Part shown: positions 38,081-51,527 of the stretch, one piece after another
Layout: the number at the start of each line of letters is the position of its first letter
Numbering within the stretch: the stretch's first letter is position 1
NCBI GenBank assembly: GCA_013397075.1
Contig: VWZS01006721.1
Coordinates: 1,021,857 to 1,085,856, forward strand
Source: Rhabdornis inornatus
Taxonomy: Eukaryota > Chordata > Aves > Passeriformes > Rhabdornithidae
DNA: 64,000 nucleotides
Reading direction: 5' to 3'
The notes under the pieces: model-generated
Told to the model about the DNA's origin: nothing
Seen by the model: only the letters and a program-made list of their open reading frames with translations
Databases searched by the model: none
Translations under genes and position numbers: made by a program

Positions 38081-40186
38081 TAACAACTAAGTTCCTAGTT
38101 TCAAGAATAACTTTACTTATCATGTAGGCATATGTGTATAAATGCTGACATCTTTTTCAAAAAACACTTTAAAAATACACAGACATGAACACATAGATAA
38201 TACAGAAACACACAGGTGAAACTGCACAGTAGAGGCACAAAGGATGCAGTAATTTACACAAATGTTGGGTTTAAGGTGCAGGCAGTGAGGCAACTCCCTT
38301 TGACAGAGCATCCAGTAGATCTTCTGAGCAGGAGGGAAATGAGCAGACAGCCAAGGATATGAAGCAGGAACCTCCCTACACTCTAACTTAAACACTGCTT
38401 CAAAGATGTCTTGGACAGAGGTACCATAGTATTCAAGGCAAGGAAATTGTCAGTGCTACATAGACTGACACTTGTCTTTGTTTTTATTCAACCCCAAAAT
38501 AGGTCTTTGGTTAAAAAGTGAAAACAAAACTCAATGCACCATCCACTTAAAAAAAATAGAAAAAAAAACAACAGCTATACTAAGTTAAATTAGAATCAAA
38601 CACAATACTAGGACATTTCTGATGCTAGGCATCTGAAGAGAGTGCACCCCAACCAAAACCTACCACAGATTTCTTAACTGTGGAAAAAGTTGGCTAAAAA
38701 AACTTTGACACACTCCTCATACTATACGTTCTTTGCAAAGTAGCTCTCAATTCCCTCTTCTCTTTTGGCTGTCAAAATGAAGAACTGGGAAGCATTTACC
38801 CAAAGATTGGCAGAATCTGTCAAAGATTTAGTGGTGTAATTGATAGGGAATCTAGTGTGTTTAGACAGCAGTGACTGACATCAGCCTCTACAACATAGCA
38901 TGCCAAAATTCTTATGCCATTACAAAACATATCCAACAAAAAAGGAGTCCAAGTTCTGGCAGCTTATAATGGCAGCTTGCTTGGATATGACCAAAAGTGG
39001 CTTCATCCAAAAGATACAGAACATGGATCTACTCTGTGAAATATTAAAAACGACTGCGTGGCCAATAATACGTAAAAGACACTGCAAGAGACTGGTAAAC
39101 AGTGGAGCTATAATAGGACGGTGGCACCACTGTCTCAAAAGGAAGTGGAGAATATCATGTTCTTCAGATGGGAAAAACCCCAAGGAGGTGGATTTAATAA
39201 CAGTATAACTACCTACAAAGCTTTCCAACTCCAATGAGTGCCATATCATTAGTATTCTTGACTCAGACTGATAGTGAAGAGAAAACTGGAAGCTGTGAGC
39301 AGAGCAACAAGAAATAGAATGAGATCAGGCTCAAACCACAAGGTGTATTTTAACATGCAGTTCTTGCCCAATGGGAGCTTAGTCAAGAAACACAAAATAC
39401 AGCTGAAATATTTAACAAAGCACAGCTCTCCACAAAGGCATCTGCACACTGCTGTCTCACACAATATATTGACAATTGGAATCACTCAAACTCTGGTTAC
39501 CAACTCTACTGACAACCCTCAGTGTTCAGCAGCTCAAACTAACTAGATAAACCAGTTTTCTAACAAACATTAATTAATATCATCACCAAATGGCCAAAGG
39601 TTTCAAAATAAAGACAGTATTCACTAACACTGGTATGGGAAATATCTCAAATGTAGTATTAAAAAATGCTTGCAATTTAACTGTCTAAAATTTTTTAGAT
39701 TTAACGTCCTTCAAGATATATATACAGGTGCAGCATGAATGTTCAGTTTTTACATGCAAAGCTATGTTGCATTTTTGCTGGTTATTTGCTTTATGATCTT
39801 TTTAAAGACGTCTCTAGGCAGACAAAAGGTTTACAACTGCAAGCTCCCCAGAAGGCATCAGAGAATATCTATTGGGAGACAAGTTTTCAAAGATCAAAGA
39901 AAAGAAACTTCCTGTCACACAGTTGAAAAATATTAATGTTCAACTCAATTCTCTCTCTCAAGTTTTGGCTGGCATACTTAAAAATTGCAGTTGTAACCAA
40001 ATTCCTCTCTCACTCCATCAACTTGTCATCCAGAAATTCGGTAATGCCAATGCAAGTTTGTAGAAGCAATGACATAATCAACTTTACTGGTGTAAAGAAT
40101 GTATACAAATTCAGGCAAAGTCTTTTACTACATTTCTTGGGCAACTTTTTGATGTAACTTTTCAACAGGCTTAGAGAGCTGAGTCG

Positions 40187-40422
40187 GTATACCCTGGAGA
40201 AGGCTCCAGGGAGACCACCTTTCAGTACCTAAAGGGGGCTGCAAGAGACCCGAAGAGGGACTTTTACAACAGCATGTAGGGATAGGAAAAGGGGTAATGG
40301 CTTTAAGATTAAGATTATTAGATTTTAATTAGACATGAGGAAAAAATTCTTTAGTGTGAAAGTGCTGAGGCACTGGCACAGTTTGTTCAGAGAAACTGTG
40401 GATGCCCCATGCCTGGATGTAT
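40187..40422 (+). mobile_element. CR1 LINE fragment (3' region, lacking the extreme 3' end)
   Basis: The stretch matches the well-known 3' part of avian CR1 elements from memory. In order it shows a GAGAAGGCTCC-like segment, CAGTACCTAAAGGGG, a GGGACTTTTACA block, GGGATAGGAAAAGGGGTAATGG, an AAATTCTTTAGTGTGAAAGTG block, GAGGCACTGGCACAG and GTGGATGCCCCATGCCTGG. Similarity fades after about 40422, so the usual final 80 or so bases and the short terminal repeat are missing or diverged. It is heavily mutated and has no open frame. It lies antisense to ADGRL3. CR1 is the dominant LINE of birds and also occurs in reptiles. Confidence 0.9.
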
Positions 40423-40534
40423 CTTACACATAAGAGCATACACCTACTAAGATGCTAAAGAAACTCAAATTAAGTATCAGTTAAACTTAGGAATAATTTT
40501 TCCCAATATCTGTCATACCTTAAAGGAGCTTTTA

Positions 40535-40561
40535 CAAAAAAAAAAACAAAAAACAAACAAA
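40535..40561. repeat. Short A-rich (CAAA)n tract
   Basis: Eleven A followed by CAAAAAACAAAC units. It lies about 110 bp beyond the CR1 fragment, but CR1 does not end in poly-A, so the two need not be related. Confidence 0.85.
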
Positions 40562-43500
40562 CTCTGCATTGAAATGCAAGCTTTTTTTAAATAGCCAGTG
40601 TGAAAATAGTATTGTAAAAATCAAAATTGTCGAATATGACATGCCTTCATCAGCTAGAGATTACAGAGAAGAAAATGGCCAGTTGGATAAATGTGGAAAC
40701 AAAATCACCAACTGGAAGCTTCAGAAAACTGCTCCAGGGTTCCTCTCCTCTCTGCAGAACTAGGATATCATTAAAGCTGGTGCAGAGCAAGTGCCCTCAC
40801 AGAAGTAAATGATGGCCCTGATCCTGCAAATAGCTTGTGAGCGTTTCCAGGACTAGAGTGGATGAATTGAAATAACTTACTTTTTTTCTGGCTTGTGACT
40901 GCAGGATCATCTATACTCTGCACAAAAGACAATCCATTGCAGGCAGGCAAACAAATTAGATATTCTTGGGGTTTGCAAGCTGAGGCTGTTATTTATCAGT
41001 AACAACTGCAGTAATTACCCTGCAAATGGCCACCCGTTTAAATTACACAGGTATTTGTGTTCCAGGCAGACCACAGGGAAATCTGGGCACATGGAATTTT
41101 AAGGAAGGAGGTCCACAGTAATTCAATAATTGAGTTTGATCTTATTAAATAGAGAGGAATCCTTGGGAAGAAAACAAACACCATGCAGATTGAGGGGGGA
41201 CCAAACACATGAACTGCTTACAAAGAGTGGACACATCCTATGTGGAGCAACAACTTGACTACGTGGTTTAACTGCTGGTCTTCCTTCTGGCTCTCAACCC
41301 TGTTTGCTCCCCTCTGTGCCCAGCACATCTGCCTTAACTCAGAGCTGCTCCTTGATGTGTTCTGGCTTCTGGGCCTAAATTTAAGTTATACCATTTTGTT
41401 CCACGTTTCCTTGTCGCAATACATTCAGGATTTACCGTCCCACTACTGCTCCCAAAAAAGACACTGTCAGATTTTGTGCAGAAGAAATCTGCACACAAGT
41501 TATTTAGACCATGCCTCAGATCTGCCCTGAGAACAGCCTTTTGGGAAGGGATTCTAGGAAGAACTTCTAGGAAGTGATTTAAAAGGATTTCAATGCATGC
41601 TTGTTGAATAACTGCTTCAGAAACTTCAACAAAAACCACTGGATACAGAAATTAGGTTAGTAACTTATGCTACAGGATGCATTTACCCTCTTAGGAGTGC
41701 ATACATTCCTCCAAAGGGTGAAGCAGAGGGACTCCCAGCACACTGACAGGTGGAAATGGAAACACGTTGCATTTTCACTTGGGTTTGAGGGCTGGTGGAT
41801 TTTTTTAGGATCAGTGTAGACTGATGATTATACTTGATACGTTATCATCAAAATACTGGGGAGATTTCAAAGGCCTCCTGTGTTAGTCCATTTGACAGTG
41901 TTGGTAGTTTGCAACGTTGTGGTTGTTAAATGAACTACATTACATTTGCTACATAGCTCAGGGTAATAGGAAAACAAACTGACTTACAAAAAGAGGGACA
42001 CGGAGAGATTTTTGCTCAAATGGCAACCTGACAGGATATCAGTTGAGGATGGAGCCTTAAATAAATAGTTAAGAATTCCAAATAAGATGTGATGACATCC
42101 TTACTGTATTAAGAACTTCCATTTTCTTAAGACAATGCTGTGATGTCTCCCGAGAAGTTCTTGGATATGGAAGTGCTAAGCCTTTGCTCTTACTATTACT
42201 AGTCAGTTTTCTTAGACAAAAGCTTCAGGACAAACTGCTTTCCACTGCTGGAACATACCCACACTCTACTCAAAGGGTTAGTGATCATCTATTTGTTGCC
42301 AACTCTCTGTCAATTTACTTTCCAACTAATTTAATACATCTTGACTCTGAGGTGTTTTTTATTTTCTCCCCTGCTGATATCACAATGTCAGGGATCAAAA
42401 GCTCATTCCCATCTTCCAGCTCGTGCTATGTTCAAGTAAATTACCGGATATATTACAGAAAATGTGCAGCACTCATCCAAACACCGTCACAAGCAACCCA
42501 ACAAAGCTCTGAACACTTTGCAGAGTCGGGGGCACTGACAAGCCAGGGCTGGGAAGCCAAACTAACAAACCATGAAAATGTGTCTCCTGTACCTAGCAGG
42601 CACTTACAGATGTGTGGGCTGGAAAGAAAACCAAAATCCTATGGGGTAAGGGGGAGGAGGGCTGGGGGATGGAGGGTGGTGTTAAGGGAATAAAAGGAAA
42701 AAAAAGATACAGAGGTTTTCTTTTGGCTTGGTTTAATAAAGCTAGAAAAGAGATTTGTAAAGCTTTGGCAGGTCTACATGGTTTTTAACCTGTTCTTGCC
42801 CACACGTGTGAAGAAGGCCTTTCAGAATGCTCAAAAGAAAATAATGAGCAAATGTCTAGTAAAGACTAGGTCAAGCATTTCTGGCTCACCTCTCTAACCC
42901 TTTCAGCACAAGCTAATCCTCCTTTGGCACCGAAATAAAGAAATACAAACAGAAATCCCTTCTGCGTTGGCTGCCTGCCTAAACTATAGTGTCTGTAAAC
43001 TTTCACTGAAAACCCTGTTGGAGTGAAAATTAATTCAGTGAAGACAATGCATTGCTCCAATAAGTGACTCTCTCATAACAAGACATACCTGACAGCTCAG
43101 CTTGATGACCTGTGTCAGAGGAAAAGACACGTGTATATACAACACATGGAAACACACACAGAAAATGGGCATACTGGGGTCCTGGCTTGAAGTTTGCAAG
43201 AATACTTCAAAGTAAGAGATGTATGATACAGGTGATGTTGTCCAGGGACAATACAGGACAGAATTTATTTCAATTCTATCTTAAGTGCTCTCTAGTGCAC
43301 ACCAAAATCACCCCTCTCTCCAGCATTCTAGCACAATTATGTCCATGTCTCTGGGTAATTAGCTCTGATATCTTGAAAACAGTGAGAGAGAAATTAGCTG
43401 TGTGAAGGGATTAAAACCTAAAAAACCTCCCTAAAAACTCTGATACAAAGAAACTTTAATGCAGAATGTACATGCTGCCTTTTATGACCATCAGAAAACA

Positions 43501-44446
43501 AAACAGAGTGAAAGCGCTAACTGAAAAAGTGCCAATATCTGTTTATTTTAATTTAAAACATTATAGAAGTGAAAAGGTTGGTGGTTTAAGACTGCTGTCA
43601 TATTAAGTCATCTGGAAGACTATTCAAGATATCTAGGCTTCCCTGACCCCCAGCTTGAATGCAATTAGTATCTCAAAACAATTTCAAAAATACTTTTGGT
43701 TAAACTAAAACTCACTAACAAGAAAATCAAATGCTACAAAATCATCATAGCAAACCCAAATGGACTGAAGCAAAAAATCTCAGCTGGCAAACCACCAAAT
43801 GCAATTTCTGACCATTTCCCAATAACTCCCACGTCGTACATCTTCAAGCTATTCAACTGTACTACCTATCAGATGAAATGTCTGGATGGATGGGAAGTGG
43901 TTAGTAACAGAGGAGTTCCTCTTTAGGGGTTGAACTACCCAGTGCATTTAAGGGAATAAAAAAAAATTTAAAAGAGTCTCCTGCTCTTCTGGGAGGGCTG
44001 CAGTGTCAAGCACTCAGGATGAGAGAAACAACTCGAGAGACAGATCTTGAATGTTGCTGGGATTACAAAGACAACAGCTTCCACAGAGTGAAGTTGTCAG
44101 TTACAGTAGGCAAGCAAGGGATAACCAAAGGTATTTAAATTAGATGGTGAAAAACTTACTCTTTCTTTCATCCTGCTTACTTTCCCCCTCTTTTACTACC
44201 ATAACTATGCTGACATCAGTTACCATCTCACCCTTTCCCATTGTGCACTACAGTGGCCAAACAGCAGGCAGACCTGCCAGCTGCACTGAAACTGAAATGG
44301 TGACCAGCAGACAGACGCTTTCAATTAAGTTTATATGTTTTTTCCCCCCCAGTCCTCTTCCCAATAAACAGCAATTGCATGCATATTGCTTGTGTAAATC
44401 TGAAATATCCAGCACCAGGTTATAAATAATAACTGTTGTCTTTCTT

Positions 44447-44572
44447 GGGCCAAATTTTCCAAAAGGCTCAGCTCCTGTTCAGAGCTGTTAGGTGAACCAG
44501 CTCATCTTTAAAGGGTCTTGCAAATGTCTCACTGCCATTCCCCAACAAAGATACTTTTGAAAATGACATGCC
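44447..44572. mobile_element. Possible ancient fold-back (DNA-transposon-like) repeat
   Basis: The two ends are loosely inverted: GGGCCAAATTTTCCAAAAGG at the left and CTTTTGAAAATGACATGCC at the right. The left end followed by CTCAGCTCC resembles a frequent amniote repeat whose ends read about GGCCAGATTTTCAAAAG and which folds back on itself. The identification is from memory and the element is old. Confidence 0.35.
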
Positions 44573-45179
44573 ACCTTCTCTTCAGTTCTCAAAACAGAAC
44601 TCAAACCAATGCTACCATTTTTCATCTAGAGTGGAGGTTATACAAACTGTAATTGCCAAATCCCTCAAAACACCAGAGTCACATGTTTTGTTACTACAAG
44701 CACAGCAAAAAAAGGTTGGGTATAGCAGGGCTATGCATCTATCAGCCCCATTTAAGAAAGAATAACATCAAAAAAGCCTTAGACACACTTCTTGAACACA
44801 TAGTAAAAATATGTGTGGGTCCATTCCACAGCTAACTGCATCCTTAACTACTCCTGTGTTTTCCTAAATCTGCTTAACCCATTTCCGAGTCTCCATAAAC
44901 AGGGGACTAATACCAGGTGTATTTATACAATAGGAAAGAGTTAGAACTAATTTAAAAGCATGAAGAAAATATAGTAAGTAGTAATGGTGAGAGCAGCCTG
45001 ACCACAAAGAGCCAGACAACTCAGGCTACAAAATCCACCTGAGATTCTGTCCTCTGTAAAGCAGGAGGTTATTTGAACTTGTGTTGATGCTGCCTGACCA
45101 GTTTTAATTGCCTGTTTTCTTTCATCTATCAACTCCCTTGATATTCCTTATTCTTTTAAATCCACATACAGTCCTTCTG

Positions 45180-45960
45180 CATCTCCCAGGTCAGGTATTT
45201 CAAAGCCTGCTCCCCGAGCAGTTTACCACGCGCCAGAGCTGAGGCTGTGCGTTCCAGCAGTGAACACTGATGCAATGAGAAAGGTTATTTTACCCACGGC
45301 TCCTTGAGCATGTGAGGGAGCTTTCTTTTACTGGGAATGCTCTGTTGTCACCTTGGCTGCAATCCTCTGTTAACGTGACATGGGAGACAGTGATAAGCCA
45401 CAGCTCCCACTTCTTTAGCTTTTCTTCAGAGAATTAGGAGCTCCGCATCTTGATAAAATGACACAGAATACGTTGCTCGAGAATGAAAGTCATTTTCTAG
45501 CCTTTGATTGCTGAAAGCACGCTTGATAAATTGAATGGAAAAGCATAGAAAAAAAATGGGGAGGTGGCTGAGAACACGAGATGTTAACAATGAAGCTCTT
45601 ATGTGAGGAGGATTCAGGTCATCAATTTTCCTTCAGTATGAATCAAATACTGTTAGCAACATGGAATCGGCTCCATGATAAGACGCACAGACACGCTTGA
45701 GAAATTTAATGCTTTGCCCCTCGTTGCAGAATTTACAGCATTTAATCGACCAAATGGAAAGGCAGAGGCTCTTATCAACTGGAAAGCGGGAGGCGTGACA
45801 GGGAGAGCAGGCTGGGATAACGAATGCACAGTGAAGTCATGGGGATGCTTGCGAAGCCGCTCCAGTGTCTCGGCGATGCTGAGGTTCTCAGAGTTAATTA
45901 AATTACAGCTCCCTCCTGGGCACAATCTAATTTGGGATGTGATGGAAGTAAGGGATGGCC
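45180..45960. promoter_or_regulatory. Candidate conserved noncoding block with retained CpGs
   Basis: This roughly 780-bp stretch holds some two dozen CpG dinucleotides, well above the CpG-poor intron around it, without being a true CpG island. It is free of simple repeats and contains TAATTAAATTA (45895-45905) and several TTGATAAATTGA-like words. Frames are open on both strands (110 codons plus, 90 codons minus) but show no protein family. Retained CpGs in intronic DNA often mark conserved enhancers; that reading is inference. Confidence 0.45.
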
Positions 45961-47594
45961 TCCATCTTCTTCCATGCCCCAGAGGACACAGAGTATCACT
46001 GAGTTAGATGCCTGAGGATCCACATCAAGGTTTGCATCCTTACCAGTGAGCACTTCTGCCTTCACCCACAAGATTTCCTCCTCTTCTTCCTCAGATAACC
46101 TTTCCAAGCTCCTTTCTAAAATACTTTGCTAGAAATCTCTCTCAGCCATGCTGTGGCTTTCCATCCTTGCTACCCCCCACTTTTATAATGACCAAACCTG
46201 TCTGCTTCCAAGCTATGCCTGCTATATGCCTTGGATCTCTTATAATTCTCTGAATTCACTTTGCTAGTAGACAACACATAGCAGGTAGTACCTGCAGCAA
46301 TTCCCTCACCTCCAAAAAAACCTTCCAAAACAACAAAACCAAACCATGCATCACTGTACAAGATGATCCAGTTGCTAATGAGGCTTTCATGCACATTTCT
46401 TCTCTCTCAAAGGTGCTTACAGTATCTTCTTGGAATCAAAATTTCTCTAAGAGGCAAAAGTACTTGTCAGACCGAAGAGCTGTATAACACAGATGCAAGT
46501 CTTTATGTGCAGAAAAATCACAACAGTTAATTAAAATTAAGACTCTAAGACAGATACTGTTATTCTTCCCCATTACCTTCTAAATGGTGGTTAGAAGGAT
46601 ACCACATCAACTTCACAGATTATCCAATATGTTTCTTTGGCATCTATTGATGTAACCACGCATTTTAATACACAAGAATGTCACAAACATCCAATTTTCT
46701 AGTATTTCTTTGGAAACAGAATTTTATTTACTGTTCACAAGTAACCTCACCCATATAAATTAATGCTAAAATAAATCTATAGCACCCATTTCCACATCAA
46801 GCAACATCTAAGCAGAAAATAGAGCAGAAAAAGAAGTTATTGGCAGTAATAGTTTCAGACAGCTAACCAAGGGACTTGTCCTTGCTCACAACACTGATCT
46901 AAACACTGATTTAGCACACAAAACACATTTTCAGTAATCTGAACAGAACCTGCTAGTACATTCTTTTTATTATGATGTTCATTGAGTCACAGTGTTTTTT
47001 GGCTTCTGGAGAGCCAAAAGGCAAATTTATTCCTCTAGTATCTATGGTGTCAGTCCTCCCAACACATTCTTCCCAGAATTTCTGTATTGACAGGCATTTC
47101 ATTCTTTATATTGATCCAAAGCGCACATTAAAATGGCTTGCAGAGGAGGAATTGGCATGTCTTTACTTTATTCAATACTTGCCATATCATAAGGGCAAAA
47201 GCCTTATTGTTTAGAAGTGATGGAGAAAAGGGACGAGTTACAACTTCACGCACAGTGCACCAGATTCCTGTCACACCCAGCCTTCCTGTCCAGTTTGGTC
47301 TCAGGAACCCTCCTTCCATGAGGATGCCCAAACTCTCCTGCTGCCCTGATTAAGCCACTGGGGTCAGCCAAGGGCCTCCAGTGCAAGGGAGATGTTCTCC
47401 TTGCACTGTGCTACTCATGAGCAGCTGCTGTCAATGCCACTGATGCTCCACTTTGTGATCACTTAGTACAAAGTCATCATCTCTGGCATGGGAAGGATCC
47501 AAGGTTCTCCCAAGTGAACTCATTGACTCGTGGGAAAAGGGCACTGGGGGACAAAATCTCTGCATTTCATGACTAGAAACCCAGTCTTCCCTTG

Positions 47595-47621
47595 AGCCCT
47601 GTGGGAATTGCCCACAGGGCT
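47595..47621. repeat. GC-rich 11-bp perfect hairpin
   Basis: AGCCCTGTGGG and CCCACAGGGCT are exact reverse complements with the loop AATTG. Beyond the stem CTTG (47591-47594) can pair again with CAAG (47629-47632) across a one-sided bulge. The whole is too short for an ordinary microRNA precursor. Confidence 0.85.
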
Positions 47622-48845
47622 GTGATCTCAAGGTGGCATTTATCTCCTGACAAGCTGAAAGAACAGTTTTCATCGAAGAATAACAAAATCAGGAAAACAA
47701 CAATTAAAGAATAATTCCCACGCTGTATTCGCACATCACTCAATCCTCTAAAGCAAGGTATAGATCCAGACAGACAAAGAGGTAATCAACTTTTTAATCA
47801 TAGAACGACTTTTTGAATGGCATTGCTTCATGTTTCAGAAAACAGCATCTACTGAACACCTCAACTGAGAGAAAATCTGTTTTCTTCAGGTTGTTTCTGA
47901 GAAAGCACACAAGAAAAATTTGTAGGAACATAAGAAATGCCAGAGGCTTTGACCATACAGCTTTGCTCCTGCTGCCCTGCTGAAATTCTCATTTGTTCTG
48001 TCACCCAGTGCAGGCAACCGAGGTACACAAGTACGCAACAATGAATTACCCTTACTGCAACTTAATTCCTGACCTGAATAGGTCTCTAGTTTTCATTTCA
48101 GGGCAACGAAGAACAAGAATTATTCAATGACCCCCACATTGCATGTTTCTGGGTGGAATTAGGATGAGGAGTGGAGGGTGTGGGAAGCTGCCCTCCCCTC
48201 CTTCTGTTGAATATCCAAATGGTGTGCTTGCATAGGAAAGGGAATCAGAGCTTTTTGGCCATGCCACCATCCCCCAGAACTGCTGCCCGTGTGCCTCCCA
48301 AACTTCAAACTAGCTCCACTTCACCATGCAAGAGCAACTTCAGAGGCAATTTTGGGAGTCTATACAAAAAGTAGAAAAGAAAGACACTCAGTTTGGAGTT
48401 CTCCGTTAAGTGCCATAAAACACCTGTGAGCAAACCACACATTGTATGATTTTCAAGACCCAAGTGATAAGTTCCTGACCATATTACTGGAGGTGTCATA
48501 GAGGCAATTAAGCAATCATCCAGAGATACAGGTTATCAGAGAATCCTGCTGTCAGCAGCAATCAAAGGCATCAAATACATCTGCAACAAACAGGAGCAGC
48601 AGAAGTAGAAAGATCAGTGACATCAATTGATTCCAAACAACCTACAGGAAAAGCAAATGCAATGGACAGGCAGAAAGATTTCTTTCTACACTTCGCAGAT
48701 ACATAAACCTTAAAAACCCCAGGTGGTGTTCACACTGAGAAAAGCAAATGCACAGAGCTGGAAAGGCTGCTGGTTAGGAGAAAAGAAACCTCCTCTGCTA
48801 CTTTCCTCAAGGGTGCCCAAAAGCACTAAGACTGTATCAGGGTCC

Positions 48846-48891
48846 AAAAAAAAAACAAACCCAAACAAAAAACAAACAAAAACAAAAAAAA
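48846..48891. repeat. (CAAA)n tract
   Basis: A run of A followed by CAAAC and CAAAAAC units, about 46 bases, ending in AAACCC. Confidence 0.9.
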
Positions 48892-51527
48892 CCCACTGTA
48901 TAATGTTATATATGGTGGAACAAGACAGCAATAATCAGATAAGAGGCAAGAATTTCCTCTGAAGGCAAGTTTTACTATATCTGCCTGCTTCAGGACTACT
49001 GAGTCCTGAGTTCCTAAGTATTCCTTCAGCTTAATCTCCATATAATAAAGTATGGCCTGTTGAACGCTACCTTTTTTCCAAAATTCAGATTGACAAAAAT
49101 TAAAAATTATAGTAGCAGCACATATTTGCATATAGCATAAGTGGAAAAGTCATGAGCAAATAGCAAATGAGTTCCTATGTGACCTGGTCTAACAAATCCA
49201 GAAGAAATAATTCCTCCCATCCCTCTATAAATCCTTGGTCAGCAGTGGTGCTGGACACACCAATAAAGCATTATACCATCCTAACCAGAGAATCAGTTCC
49301 ACCCCAGCCAACCATCCGAAAGCATTTTTTTTTTTTGAGGGAAACAGCCCTTTTCCCCTACACACCCCCAATTATAACACAATTAAGTACTTCTCTGTAC
49401 ATGTTTCAACTTCACAGCTAAAGTTCCTGCAGATTAGAGTAGAAAGCCTTCCCACACCTACAGCTTCAGCCTTCTCAGAGATACGAGTAATAAAACAGAG
49501 TCTGAGATACAGCCATTCAGGATAAATTCTCTTTTGGAAAAGATGAAAAATTCATTCTCTCCCCAGAGCCAAGCTGAAGCAGTCAGGAGTATTCATGTCT
49601 TTTTGCTATCAACTCAATTAAGCACGCAGTAAGGATTGCTGGGTAAAATGTAGCATGTATTTGCATGCATGTAAAATGCAGACTCAAGGAGTCTTAAAAT
49701 GCCCTTATAAATACAGCAAAAATAGACCAATAAAATATTTTGTAATGACTATTTATGTTTGTATAACAACTCATTATTTCAATTCTCCGCATCAGGGAAT
49801 TCTTGTTTCTTTCCTTTACCCCTTAAATAAATCTAAATAAATTATACATTTAAAAACAGGCTATGCATCTATAACAACAGAAACAAATTTCATTTAACAT
49901 CCAGCTGTCAAAGCCAGCCCTTCTGTCACTCTTTATTCAAGTCTGTTCTACATAATTCATGTCATCTTAATTATTTCCTTCTCTTTCTGGGTAGGATAGC
50001 ACTTAAGGACGAGCCACTTACAGCACAGTCATTTCCTCTGGAGATTATATGACTGCATGCCATGATCACTCACCAAAAAAAATAAAAAAAAGTACACTGA
50101 TATTTTAACGTCTCCAGGTGGGGAATGATGTATATGCAGATGCTATCATGATGGGACCTCACCTGATGCTGCATAGTACAGCAATAAAAATAGCAGTATA
50201 TATGCATAATACTATGTTTTAACACAGACATACTATGCTATCAATAGCCTCCCTTTTTGCTCCTTTAACTCCTGTATGAACAGATGCTGACAGAGTTCAT
50301 GGGAAGCAGAAGAAGACTGAAGAAGAGAGTATTAGCTCAAATAAGACTGGTATATTTCTCCCCTTTTTTGTTTTCCATTAAATCCCCAAAATTAAAAATT
50401 ATTAAGTCTCAGCCAAGGTCCTTCCTTTCTTCCACTACTCTGTGCCAACAGTCAATTAGCAGGATTTACAAACAGACCTTTAATCACAAGTACACTAAAA
50501 TATGTCTAAAGCAGTACAGGCATCACTCTGGAAATATCCTATCCCATTTGCACAGGATAAATAATTAAATTGTTTCAAGCAGTCTAATCTGTTACTGCCT
50601 GAGAGCCCTTAATTTTGGCTACTAAATTTCAAGAAGCTACTTTTGTCAATTCAATACTGTTAATAGCCATAAATCAACTTCCTCACTCTACATGACTAAT
50701 GAATTTACTACATGACAGAAAAAGCCAATTCCTCGAATTAAGATTTCGGTATAAAACGCTCCTCAACCTCCCTACACCCCAAGCACATTCCTCTTCCTTC
50801 TCTGCCCTTTCTGTGGCCTCCTGAAAGCTGCAGCAGGGGACTTGCAAAAGTGATAGCCTGGATCCTGCTAACATTTGCTTGCAAAGATGACCACCGTGAT
50901 TCAGGAAATGTTCTCAGTTGAACTGAGCTACTAAATCTCAACAGTGCTTTGCATTACCCCAGACCCTCCAGAATCATGTTCTTCATGCTCCAAAACACTG
51001 TTAGAAACATCGTGGATCATACCCAGGCTCCAAACAAATCTGGGGCTGCTTCCTGTGCATGCAGTCCTGTACTTTTCACCCTGCTCTGCTGCTCACGTTG
51101 CCTTGCGCACCATCTCAGGTTACTCAGAGCCTCAGCAAAGCGTGATCACTTACTCAAAGCTGAGCTGAAATGGCAGCAGAAGTCTCCCCACTCAGGGATG
51201 TTGCCATGTCGGGGCACAGCTCAAGGCCAGGAATACAAACATGGATTAATCTGCTAGTGCTGGCAGAGCCACATGCATAGACCAGAAAGAGTCAGGGGAC
51301 TCACCTCATTAGGAGCTGGGAAGATTGAAGGGACTGGACACAGTCACAGAACAAAAGCACTGTAAAATATTAACTTAATTCCATACCGGCTGACCGTGCA
51401 ACATCAAAGAAATCCCAGCTATATGACGCTCCCCAGCAAAACACAGATTGCCTCTTCAGTGCCAAAAGAGTACAAGCAAAGAGCTTGTTGCCTACCCACC
51501 TGCTTCCCCAAGTAATGCTGGCAGTAG

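Noticed and set aside
42184..42693. 169-codon open frame on the plus strand
   Set aside because: Antisense to ADGRL3, ordinary intronic composition, no similarity to any family I recognise.
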